The position numbers were made by a program, and so were the translations under genes. A DNA stretch of 5,795 nucleotides, taken from positions 1-5,795 of the forward strand of contig CAAFXQ010000327.1 in assembly GCA_900767015.1 (NCBI GenBank), written 5' to 3'. This DNA is from Clostridia bacterium. Its GTDB lineage: Bacteria; Bacillota; Clostridia; Oscillospirales; Acutalibacteraceae. Below, one piece after another: positions 1 to 5,766 of the stretch (positions are counted from its first letter, which is position 1; the number at the start of each line of letters is the position of its first letter). The notes beneath the pieces are model-generated. The model did not search any database, was not told where the DNA came from, and was given only the letters and a program-made list of their open reading frames with translations.

Positions 1-845
1 GTCTCCTGCCATACATTTTCAAAATCGAAGCCGGCAAAGTCCTCTTTTGTGATGTCGGTATTTTCGTCAATTGCAAATTCTCCGTTTTCGGTAACAATCT
101 TTACGGAGCCTTTCGGGCTGTAAATATAGTTATTGACATCTCTGCCGTATCCGTGAGAGATTCCGTTTATTGTAAAATTCACACCCAGACAGAAGTTGTT
201 TTGCAAAACACCGTAATTATTCCGCGGATAAAAGCTTCTGCCTGAAATAGAGCATTTTTCGATGATGCCGTAATTGTTTCCGACAATACTCGCAGACATA
301 TCCGGCGCAAAGCCGCAGCCTATCACCCGGCTGTTTGCATTCAGCTCTCCGGTTATTGCTCCGTAAAAAACCGTTGCGGCTGTGACGGTGCCCGAAACGT
401 TACAGTAAGCAAAATCACTGTAATAGCGTCCGGTTCCCGCAATAACGCCGACATAAGAATTACCGGAAACCTTGGCTTTTTCAAAGCTGAGGTTTTTAAT
501 GACGTTATCCTCGCATTTTGCAATAAAGCCGATATAATCGCCGGAGGACGCAACGGTCATATTCGATATCGTATGTCCGTCGCCGTCAATATTACCGGAG
601 AAAAGTTTCTTTCCGTCCTCATAGGCGGCGTTTTTGAGCGAATTGATATCGGCTCCCGCACCGATCGGGTACCAATTACGTCCCGATAAATCAATATCGG
701 ACGTCAGTTTGAAATATACGCCGCTTCCTCCTCCGTAACGGAATAAGCTGGAAATTCTTGCAAGCTGTCCGGCAGTTTCAATCAGGTAGGGGTTGTCCTT
801 CGTACCCTTGCCGCCGGCATACGAATCGGCGGCCAAGTCCGTCCA
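1..845 (-). repeat. Beta-helix (GLUG-like) module 2 of the S8 protease, residues 983 to the window edge
   Basis: The second copy starts at W983 with the same W-x-D-x-A-A-D-x-Y-A-G-G-x-G and D-N-P-Y-L-I-E-T-A-G-Q-L-A-R signature as module 1. It continues with S-D-I-D-L-S-G and F-S-G-N-I-D-G-D-G-H-T-I-S-N-M (from residue 1064), then GLUG-like turns such as Y-V-G-V-I-A-G. The window stops inside F-D-F-E-N-V-W-Q-E, which lines up with W-D-F-E-N-T-W in module 1, so about 12-15 residues of this module are missing. Whether a third module, dockerin or wall anchor follows cannot be seen. Confidence 0.75.
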
Positions 846-3791
846 TGTTCCGTTATTGTCAACCGTTGCTTCTTCGGGAACCATGTTTTTAAGATAAGGA
901 TAACCGTTATTGATTCCGGGGTCAACAGCCCATGTGTTTTCAAAATCCCACCGATACGAAGCGTTCCAAAGCTTGGGATCAAGGTAAGTTTCCTTTTGTC
1001 TGAACCGCTCACCGTCGGTCGGGCGAAGATCAATTCCCGTCGGTGTTTCATTGTTTCTGATACCGACAGTGCTTTCCTCTTCAAAGTAACAGTTCAACAG
1101 TTCCGAATATCTTTGCGTATTCGCAAAGCCGACACCGTTCGCACCGGCGCCGCCGGCAAAGCAATTATATAATTTCGTATACCAGTATCCGTCCTGACCT
1201 TCAATTGTACTCGCAAAGGGAGCCGAAGTATCCATACCGTCACTCGACAGCAGCTTTCCGCAAAAGAAGGTGTTTGACACAATACAGCCGCCGTAGCTTT
1301 TCGATGAGTAAAGCCACTTTGCAATTCCCGCCCCGAGAACGGTTGCCGAACTGTAACAGTTTCGTATACGAATGTCGTAATTTGTCACCGCACCCAACAA
1401 GCCGCAGCCGCCGCTGAAGCCCGAAGAATAGCAGTTTTCAATCGTTGTGTTCTGCAAAACATAAGCTGCCAGCAGCGCACCGTTTGCGTCATCGCAATAT
1501 GCGTTTTCAAGACCTACATTTTTTATTGTTGCGTATCCGACCGTACTGAACAAGCCGTAATTGTAGTACCATTTATAATTGATCTTTGTACTGTCACCCC
1601 ATGATTTTGTATACGGCTCATTAAACAGCTTCATATTCTTAATCTTATGGTTATCGCCGTCGAAAATACCTTCAAAACAACCGATCGTATGCCAGTATTT
1701 TCCGCCAAGGTCAATATCATTCGCTAATTTCAAATACTGATCTTTAAAATGATTGCCCTCAGATGCTTCAATGGTCATTTTTGCAAGCTGCTCGGGCGTT
1801 TCAATAATAAACGGATTTTCAGCTGAACCGTCTCCGCCTGCGAATTCATCGGCAGCATAGTCTATCCAGGATTCCGCCCTTTTTACGGTCACAACGCATT
1901 TCTTGCTGTATTTTCCGGTTTTAAAAGTCAGGGTTGCCTTACCTTCTCCGGCGGGGATAATATACCGACCGTCGTAATAAGCAACCTTTGCGTTCGTCGT
2001 CGTTACGGTGTAGCTTCGGTTTGACGCTATTTTTCCCGATACTTTATTGCTTACCGAAACCTGAATCATATACGGTGCCGCCTTTGAAAAGCACAAAAGC
2101 GAAACGGCGGAAGTATCCAGCGAGATGATATCGGAGACAACGCTGTCACCGAAAAACAAGCCGAAATTCAGCACGCCGGCTCCGCTGTACTTATCCCAGC
2201 CCGGGCTGAGCATATCCGTAGCGTAGGATTTCAGCTTGCTTTCGACTTCTTCGGGCGCAAGATCGGGATTGTCCGTAAGCAGCATAGCCGAAGCCGCCGC
2301 AATAAACGGCGTTGCCATTGACGTACCGCTTTTTGTGATATATCCGCCGCCGTTTTTACAGCTTAAGATTCCGTCGCCGGGCGCCGTAATATCAATCGTA
2401 TCGCCGAAATTCGAAAAGCCTGAAATATAGGTGCCTTTCGTATTGCACGAGGCAACGGTGATACATTCAGGTATTTTCGCAGGGCAGTAATTGGTACAGT
2501 CTTTTGTATTGTTGCCTGCGGCCGCCACAACGGTTATGCCCACTTCAATCGCTTCGTGCACGCCCTCTTCAATGGCACACATACCGTTTGAATTGCAAAC
2601 GGCTCCGAGGCTCATATTGATAACATCGGCTCCGTGGGTAATTGCGTATTCAATTCCCGTCTTAACAGCAAGACCTGAGCCTTTACCCTGATCGTTCAAC
2701 GCTTTGATCGGTAATATTTTTACGTTTTCGTTTGTGTTATCGGCAACGATGCCTGAAACGTGCGTTCCGTGACCCTGAATATCGGTAACATCAGCCGAGT
2801 CATCGTATACATTGTAGCCCTCAAGCATTCTGTCCCTGAGAAATTCATGCTCAGTATCTGCGCCTGTGTCAATAACGGCAACAACAATTTGTGCTTGCTT
2901 ATTGTTTTCCGTCAGATACTTTTTATATCTGTCGCTCTGGATAAGTCCGGCGCCCTTACGGTCCGTCAGCTCACAAGCCGTAACGACCGTGTCGCTCGCA
3001 ACGGACAAAACATCACCATTCTTACCGAACTGCTCGTAGGCGTCCCTGGCGCTCACTTCGTTGTCATACTGAAGAACATAACAGCCGTCCGTGTCCGTGA
3101 TACTTTCAGCGGCGCCTTTTGTGTCTTTCAATTTTTTACCGGGTTTCATCGTGACAATAAGTCTTTTTGTCTGATAAGGCGAAGTGATGACAATCTCACC
3201 GTCAGAAAATTCACTTTTCAAAGCAAAACTTTCTTCGCCCTGCCCGGCGGTAAAATATCCGACGTGCCTTTTTTCGTATGTATCCTCCGTCAGATTGGTT
3301 TCAATTCCGTCCCGGGTTACGCTGGCAATAATTTCGCCCTCGCTGAATCCGGATTCTTCGGCAAACTCATACCGTTCCTCTCCGTTTCCTTCGAGCACAA
3401 CAACCTCTCCGCTTTCTTCGTCAAGAGAAGCCCGGGCTCCGAGTGCGTCAAGAACGGGCACGGCGGCAACAAGCGGCTCTTCGCTTTCAACGCTATTATA
3501 ATCAATTCCGTACTCTTCAAGAGCGATCACTTCACCGTCATCTTTTTGAATCGTATTATTCTCGACATCAATAACAATCTCGGAAAAATAGTCGCCGTCA
3601 TAATCGCCGATAAGCTTTGCAATCCTGCTGTTGAAAGCGTCCTTATCTCTGATGGTTTCAATCGCCCGACTGCCTGTCTTTTCAAAGGACAAAGCCTCTT
3701 TATAATATTCGGGCGGCACGGCGGCCAGCGCATTGAGCGGCGTACTGAAAATAAATAATATACACAGCAAAAAAGCAACTTTTTTCTTCAT
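1..3791 (-). CDS. Secreted S8 subtilisin-like serine protease with Ig-like domain and two GLUG/beta-helix modules (3' end missing)
   Basis: The frame is open from the ATG at 3791 to the left edge: 1263 codons and no stop, so the C-terminus is cut off. Residues 1-24 form a signal peptide (MKKK, hydrophobic core, Ala-Leu-Ala near 21-23), so the product is exported. Residues 25-209 are an unrecognised, acidic region; 210-272 resemble an I9-type inhibitor propeptide. The S8 peptidase domain spans about 290-545, with catalytic D308 (VIDTG), H341 (GHGTHVSG), oxyanion N427 (AAAGNN) and nucleophile S491 (SGTSMATP), so it should be active as an endopeptidase. Residues about 553-637 look like an Ig-like beta-sandwich. 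From W642 there are two tandem beta-helix modules with GLUG-like motifs. The start is fixed by the signal peptide and an AAGGAG 9 nt upstream. The substrate is unknown. By family knowledge the propeptide would be removed during maturation. The protease call is very sure; the beta-helix role (adhesion or substrate binding) is inference. Confidence 0.95.
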   Translation of the reverse strand, partial: MKKKVAFLLCILFIFSTPLNALAAVPPEYYKEALSFEKTGSRAIETIRDKDAFNSRIAKLIGDYDGDYFSEIVIDVENNTIQKDDGEVIALEEYGIDYNSVESEEPLVAAVPVLDALGARASLDEESGEVVVLEGNGEERYEFAEESGFSEGEIIASVTRDGIETNLTEDTYEKRHVGYFTAGQGEESFALKSEFSDGEIVITSPYQTKRLIVTMKPGKKLKDTKGAAESITDTDGCYVLQYDNEVSARDAYEQFGKNGDVLSVASDTVVTACELTDRKGAGLIQSDRYKKYLTENNKQAQIVVAVIDTGADTEHEFLRDRMLEGYNVYDDSADVTDIQGHGTHVSGIVADNTNENVKILPIKALNDQGKGSGLAVKTGIEYAITHGADVINMSLGAVCNSNGMCAIEEGVHEAIEVGITVVAAAGNNTKDCTNYCPAKIPECITVASCNTKGTYISGFSNFGDTIDITAPGDGILSCKNGGGYITKSGTSMATPFIAAASAMLLTDNPDLAPEEVESKLKSYATDMLSPGWDKYSGAGVLNFGLFFGDSVVSDIISLDTSAVSLLCFSKAAPYMIQVSVSNKVSGKIASNRSYTVTTTNAKVAYYDGRYIIPAGEGKATLTFKTGKYSKKCVVTVKRAESWIDYAADEFAGGDGSAENPFIIETPEQLAKMTIEASEGNHFKDQYLKLANDIDLGGKYWHTIGCFEGIFDGDNHKIKNMKLFNEPYTKSWGDSTKINYKWYYNYGLFSTVGYATIKNVGLENAYCDDANGALLAAYVLQNTTIENCYSSGFSGGCGLLGAVTNYDIRIRNCYSSATVLGAGIAKWLYSSKSYGGCIVSNTFFCGKLLSSDGMDTSAPFASTIEGQDGYWYTKLYNCFAGGAGANGVGFANTQRYSELLNCYFEEESTVGIRNNETPTGIDLRPTDGERFRQKETYLDPKLWNASYRWDFENTWAVDPGINNGYPYLKNMVPEEATVDNNGTWTDLAADSYAGGKGTKDNPYLIETAGQLARISSLFRYGGGSGVYFKLTSDIDLSGRNWYPIGAGADINSLKNAAYEDGKKLFSGNIDGDGHTISNMTVASSGDYIGFIAKCEDNVIKNLSFEKAKVSGNSYVGVIAGTGRYYSDFAYCNVSGTVTAATVFYGAITGELNANSRVIGCGFAPDMSASIVGNNYGIIEKCSISGRSFYPRNNYGVLQNNFCLGVNFTINGISHGYGRDVNNYIYSPKGSVKIVTENGEFAIDENTDITKEDFAGFDFENVWQE
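888..1868 (-). repeat. Beta-helix (GLUG-like) module 1 of the S8 protease, residues 642-968
   Basis: The module opens with W-I-D-x-A-A-D-x-F-A-G-G-D-G-S and then E-N-P-F-I-I-E-T-P-E-Q-L-A-K, the usual entry motif of GLUG-containing surface proteins. Next comes an N-D-I-D-L-G-G strand and F-E-G-I-F-D-G-D-N-H-K-I (from residue 706), followed by many short N-C-Y/N-C-F strand turns. It closes with N-T-W-A-V-D-P-G-I-N-N-G-Y-P-Y-L-K (952-968). These are hallmarks of right-handed parallel beta-helix repeats in extracellular proteins. It shares its start and end signatures with the next module, so the two arose by internal duplication (inference). Confidence 0.8.
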
Positions 3792-3800
3792 CGTATTTTA

Positions 3801-3806
3801 CTCCTT
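3801..3806 (-). promoter_or_regulatory. Ribosome binding site of the S8 protease
   Basis: AAGGAG on the minus strand lies 9 nt before the ATG at 3791. Together with the signal peptide directly after this ATG, it fixes the start codon. Confidence 0.85.
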
Positions 3807-3884
3807 ATGCTTTTCATAAACATTACGGCTGAATCGTGAATGAGCCGTCCGAAACCCATGTCAATATATTATTTCTGTAATCCC

Positions 3885-3913
3885 ATTGTACATTACCTTG
3901 ACAAAAAAAGCAA
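3885..3913 (-). promoter_or_regulatory. Candidate sigma-A promoter of the S8 protease
   Basis: On the minus strand, TTGCTT (3908-3913) and TACAAT (3885-3890) are separated by 17 nt. The -10 differs from TATAAT at one base, but the -35 keeps only the TTG. The start would be near 3878, giving a leader of about 87 nt. That leader contains a 6-bp hairpin (ACGGCT/AGCCGT, 3825-3848) with a 12-nt loop, of unknown meaning. No known riboswitch or operator is visible. Confidence 0.45.
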
Positions 3914-3931
3914 TACATTGTGCGTATTCGC

Positions 3932-4009
3932 TTATCTGAAATTCTCTCTTTCCTTAGAATTCACATCTTCTTTCATTGATACCCTGATTTTCATCTTGAT
4001 TTTTGCCAT
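3932..4009 (-). CDS. Possible 25-residue basic small ORF upstream of the S8 protease
   Basis: An ATG at 4009 opens 25 codons ending in TAA at 3932-3934. An AGGAG (4019-4023) sits 9 nt upstream, a normal Shine-Dalgarno spacing. The peptide is lysine/arginine-rich and begins MAKIKMKIRVSMKED, with no membrane segment and no family that I recognise. It lies between the terminator at 4068-4106 and the candidate protease promoter, and no clear promoter of its own is visible. It may be a chance ORF in AT-rich leader DNA; the ribosome binding site is the only positive evidence. Confidence 0.25.
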   Translation of the reverse strand: MAKIKMKIRVSMKEDVNSKERENFR

Positions 4010-4064
4010 TTTCCGATACTCCTGATTCGTAGATTTTTGTTATAAATCAAGCGTGTCGGCAATA

Positions 4065-4106
4065 CGAAGAAAAAACCGCCCAAACCTTTCAGTTCAGACG
4101 GTTTTT
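4065..4106 (-). terminator. Intrinsic terminator after the tRNA-like element
   Basis: Read on the minus strand, CCGTCTGAAC (4092-4101) and GTTTGGGCGG (4076-4085) form a 10-bp stem with three G-U wobbles and a 6-nt loop, followed by TTTTTTCTT. On the plus strand the wobble pairs become A-C mismatches, so the hairpin works for minus-strand transcription only. It isolates the protease region from the tRNA side. Confidence 0.85.
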
Positions 4107-4113
4107 CGATTCA

Positions 4114-4185
4114 TGGTGCGAGTGGCGGGACTTGACTCTCGCCTGCGGGCTCGGTCATTCACTACCGCTCCTACTTCAAGTCCCG
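4114..4185 (-). pseudogene. tRNA-derived palindromic element (3' end of a tRNA with CCA, no 5' half)
   Basis: The minus strand ends in T-loop/T-stem TCAAGT-CCCGC, acceptor strand CACTCGC, discriminator A and CCA, matching the 3' end of a tRNA. It cannot fold as one: the base five nucleotides expected to pair with the T-stem (CGAGA) do not pair with CCCGC, and no GCGAGTG acceptor partner lies upstream. Instead, an inverted copy of the T-arm sequence (CGGGACTTGA read on the minus strand, 4176-4185) forms a perfect 10-bp inverted repeat with TCAAGTCCCG (4126-4135). Inside are short potential hairpins (CGGT/ACCG, 4152-4167). The acceptor ends in C where the neighbouring tRNA-Pro has G, so the parent was probably another tRNA; tRNA-Leu is a guess. 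It is a decayed tRNA or a small tRNA-derived repeat. Confidence 0.6.
4126..4185. repeat. 10-bp perfect inverted repeat inside the tRNA-like element
   Basis: CGGGACTTGA at 4126-4135 and TCAAGTCCCG at 4176-4185 are exact reverse complements separated by 40 nt. The right arm is the T-arm sequence in reverse orientation, so the element looks built from two opposed tRNA 3' segments. Confidence 0.85.
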
Positions 4186-4203
4186 AAAGCTAATATGTAA
4201 ACA

Positions 4204-4238
4204 GAAAGAGAAGCAGTCAACTTTAACCGCTTCTCTTT
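4204..4238 (-). terminator. Intrinsic terminator of tRNA-Pro
   Basis: AAAGAGAAGC (4229-4238) and GCTTCTCTTT (4205-4214) form a perfect 10-bp stem that can extend inward by several further pairs including G-U wobbles, followed on the minus strand by CTGTTTACA. It begins three bases after the encoded CCA, so the tRNA is a single-gene transcript. Confidence 0.75.
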
Positions 4239-4241
4239 TCA

Positions 4242-4318
4242 TGGTCCGAGTGGCGGGACTTGAACCCACGGCCTCTTGACCCCCAGTCAAGCGCGCTACC
4301 AAGCTGCGCTACACCCGG
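4242..4318 (-). tRNA. tRNA-Pro (anticodon GGG)
   Basis: The 77-nt gene folds as a standard cloverleaf. Acceptor CCGGGTG pairs with CACTCGG (one G-U), followed by discriminator A and an encoded CCA. The D-arm is GCGC-AGCTTGGTA-GCGC. The anticodon stem CTTGA/TCAAG holds loop C-T-GGG-G-G, anticodon GGG, which reads CCC and CCU proline codons. The T-arm is GTGGG-TTCAAGT-CCCGC. The body closely follows bacterial tRNA-Pro, including the shared TAGCGCAGCTTGGTAGCGC core. It has its own promoter and terminator. Confidence 0.97.
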
Positions 4319-4340
4319 ATATGTTTTAACGTGCTTTGAT

Positions 4341-4369
4341 ATTATACCGATAACAAATTCGAAAGTCAA
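4341..4369 (-). promoter_or_regulatory. Strong sigma-A promoter of tRNA-Pro
   Basis: On the minus strand, TTGACT (4364-4369) and a perfect TATAAT (4341-4346) are separated by exactly 17 nt. The predicted start near 4334 gives a leader of about 15 nt before the mature tRNA 5' end at 4318, to be removed by RNase P. Confidence 0.92.
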
Positions 4370-4449
4370 GCTTTTTTTACAATTTTCAGCACACGGTCTA
4401 TAAAAAGTTTACAAAAAGCATTTTCGCTTCTGACAAAGCCGGAGACATA

Positions 4450-4496
4450 AAACCAAAATATCCGGCAGCCAAAGCAGTAACGCCTTGTGCTGCCGG
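4450..4496 (-). terminator. Intrinsic terminator of the YhhN-family gene
   Basis: CCGGCAGC (4489-4496) and GCTGCCGG (4462-4469) form an 8-bp GC-rich stem. The inner CAAGGC/GCTTTG adds six more pairs after one bulged A, around loop GTTACT. It starts 11 nt past the stop codon and is followed on the minus strand by ATATTTTGGTTTTA, a moderately T-rich tail. Confidence 0.75.
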
Positions 4497-4507
4497 AAAA
4501 AAATCTG

Positions 4508-5257
4508 TCAGGTTCCGTAAAGGACTGTTGTGCGGATAAAGAAGATACTTGACGCAAGAAGAATCTGAGCGGCAAAATAAGTCGCAATATTGAAGATCTT
4601 CAAGGGTCTGTTTTTCTTTTGTCCGGCAAACAATATCATACCGAGACTGCCGTCAGACAGAACGAACAAAATTGCGCCTAAAGCGACGGTTACGCATATC
4701 ATGACCATGTGATCGTTCATTCCGTAAACAATTTCGCCTATACAGTAGCGCAGCGCTTTTACAAGCATGGTGCTTATCGTTACCGCATACAGCAAAACGG
4801 CTATCATCATCGGGTTAAACTTGATTTTCTTGAGTACGCCGTAAAGAACGACTGCGGCGACAAGCAGGGCAACGGCAAGAATTTCATACCACTCAAAGGT
4901 GTTTGCCTGCGGATACGTCTCTCTTATCGCCTTGCCGAAAGCGTCGATATAGAAAATATGGCCGATAAGGAAAGCTAAACCGCCGATTCCGAAATAGATG
5001 ATCTTGTCGGAAACAATATGTAAAAACAGATCGCCGATCCAGCCGAAAAGAAGACCGATAATGATCATTTTTGCATACGGTGTATGATTATTGCTGATTG
5101 TCATTGCAAGAAGACCGACGGCAAAAAACAGGGCGGAACAAACGTTTTTGTAACCGAACGACTTCCAACATTTATCTGGCCACGAGTACTTCAGAAACAG
5201 CGGGACAAATACGAATTCCAATGCCACGGCAAGAACAAACAGTATTTTCAGAAACAT
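4508..5257 (-). CDS. YhhN/TMEM86-family membrane protein (lysoplasmalogenase-like)
   Basis: This 249-residue protein is almost entirely hydrophobic helices with short loops, about 7-8 membrane segments, as expected for the family. Family hallmarks are visible: G-W-I-G-D at 72-76, G-H-x-x-Y at 99-103, F-V-L-S-D-G-S-L at 198-205 and T-Y-F-A-A-Q at 226-231. Characterised members (human TMEM86B, Legionella YhhN) hydrolyse the vinyl-ether bond of lysoplasmalogens in the membrane. This is plausible here because many anaerobic Clostridia make plasmalogens, but the activity is inferred. The start is set by AAGGAGG 6 nt upstream. A terminator lies between it and the upstream gene and another follows it, so it is probably transcribed alone or by read-through. 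Membership is confident; substrate is not. Confidence 0.88.
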   Translation of the reverse strand: MFLKILFVLAVALEFVFVPLFLKYSWPDKCWKSFGYKNVCSALFFAVGLLAMTISNNHTPYAKMIIIGLLFGWIGDLFLHIVSDKIIYFGIGGLAFLIGHIFYIDAFGKAIRETYPQANTFEWYEILAVALLVAAVVLYGVLKKIKFNPMMIAVLLYAVTISTMLVKALRYCIGEIVYGMNDHMVMICVTVALGAILFVLSDGSLGMILFAGQKKNRPLKIFNIATYFAAQILLASSIFFIRTTVLYGT

Positions 5258-5263
5258 AGTTTA

Positions 5264-5270
5264 CCTCCTT
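5264..5270 (-). promoter_or_regulatory. Ribosome binding site of the YhhN-family gene
   Basis: A near-perfect AAGGAGG lies 6 nt before the ATG at 5257 on the minus strand and decides the start. Confidence 0.9.
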
Positions 5271-5274
5271 TTAT

Positions 5275-5323
5275 TTCGAAGAGAAAAGGCTGAGGTTTTA
5301 ACTTTAGGAAAACGTCAGCCTTT
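5275..5323 (-). terminator. Hairpin terminator (or attenuator) between the partial gene and the YhhN-family gene
   Basis: On the minus strand AAAGGCTGA (5315-5323) pairs with TCAGCCTTT (5285-5293) over 9 bp. After one C-C mismatch, GTTTT/AAAAC adds 5 bp. A TTCTCTTCG tail follows. The hairpin starts 13 nt after the stop codon of the upstream gene. Only about 14 nt separate it from the next ribosome binding site, so the downstream gene has no room for a promoter after it. Confidence 0.7.
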
Positions 5324-5336
5324 GAGTTAATCGGTT

Positions 5337-5766
5337 TTATTTGATTTTACCTCTGTGCTTTGCATCAACAAGCGGGACAATGTGCGGAATCAAATTTGAA
5401 AAAGCGTTCGAAATAACGGGCTGCTTGATGATGCCCTTGACCGATTCTTTGATCGATTCGCCCATAACCGCAATGGATGGATTGGACGACGGCTTCATGG
5501 TAACGTTCTCACCGCTGAAATCAAAGACAAGAACTCTTTCCGCAACCGCTTCGATCGGGCGGATATGAATCTCCAACTCGTTTTCGCTGTTCCATGCACC
5601 GATCGAGCAGGCATTATACGGCGTCTGACCGATAACAATCTTGCTCCAGCGATATTCGCCGTCCATACCGATATGAACGGAGTTGACCTCGTCTCCCTCA
5701 GACCATGTCATGACAAGCTCATTTTCAAGAGGCTTGAAGGAAACGTTGCTGATGTTTCCGGCTTTG
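5337..5766 (-). CDS. C-terminal fragment of a possible serine hydrolase (beta-lactamase-like family), 5' end missing
   Basis: About 142 genuine residues remain before the TAA at 5337-5339; the 5' part is lost at the contig end, where adapter sequence begins. The fragment is beta-strand rich: E-L-V-M-T-W, then E-L-E-I-H-I-R-P-I-E followed by R-V-L-V-F-D-F-S-G-E-N-V-T-M. That layout resembles the C-terminal beta-barrel that follows class C beta-lactamase-like domains in Clostridial serine hydrolases. The catalytic part (S-x-x-K) is not in the window, so the assignment is a recollection of style and not proof. No signal or membrane segment is visible. The ATG that appears at 5783 belongs to the adapter and is not a start. 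Confidence 0.5.

Larger units (their letters stand above)
4110..4263. repeat. Direct repeat of a tRNA 3' end (4110-4135 and 4238-4263)
   Basis: The 26-base segments at 4110-4135 and 4238-4263 match at 25 positions; the single difference is g4118 versus c4246, which is tRNA position 72. The repeat covers the CCA, the acceptor 3' strand and part of the T-arm, plus 4 bases past the CCA. The unit offset is 128 bp. Such a repeat can come from tRNA gene duplication or from site-specific integration at a tRNA 3' end. Confidence 0.8.

Noticed and set aside
2760..3758. 332-codon plus-strand open frame opposite the protease
   Set aside because: It lies antisense to the S8 domain and pro-region, has no ribosome binding site or recognisable domain, and the minus-strand frame shows the complete catalytic motif set.
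3825..3848. 6-bp hairpin in the protease 5' leader as a riboswitch
   Set aside because: The stem is too short and isolated, and no known riboswitch motif surrounds it.
3840..4025. 61-codon plus-strand ORF with hydrophobic C-terminus in the protease leader region
   Set aside because: Its hydrophobicity comes from T-rich antisense DNA; there is no ribosome binding site and it runs across the candidate promoter.
4113..4193. Plus-strand mini ORF beginning M-V-R-V-A-G-L across the tRNA-like element
   Set aside because: It is the antisense reading of tRNA-derived sequence, a known source of spurious short ORFs; no ribosome binding site is present.
4366..4587. 73-codon minus-strand ORF overlapping the 3' end of the YhhN-family gene, its terminator and the tRNA promoter
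   Set aside because: It runs through a transcription terminator and the tRNA -35 and overlaps the conserved end of the real gene in another frame.
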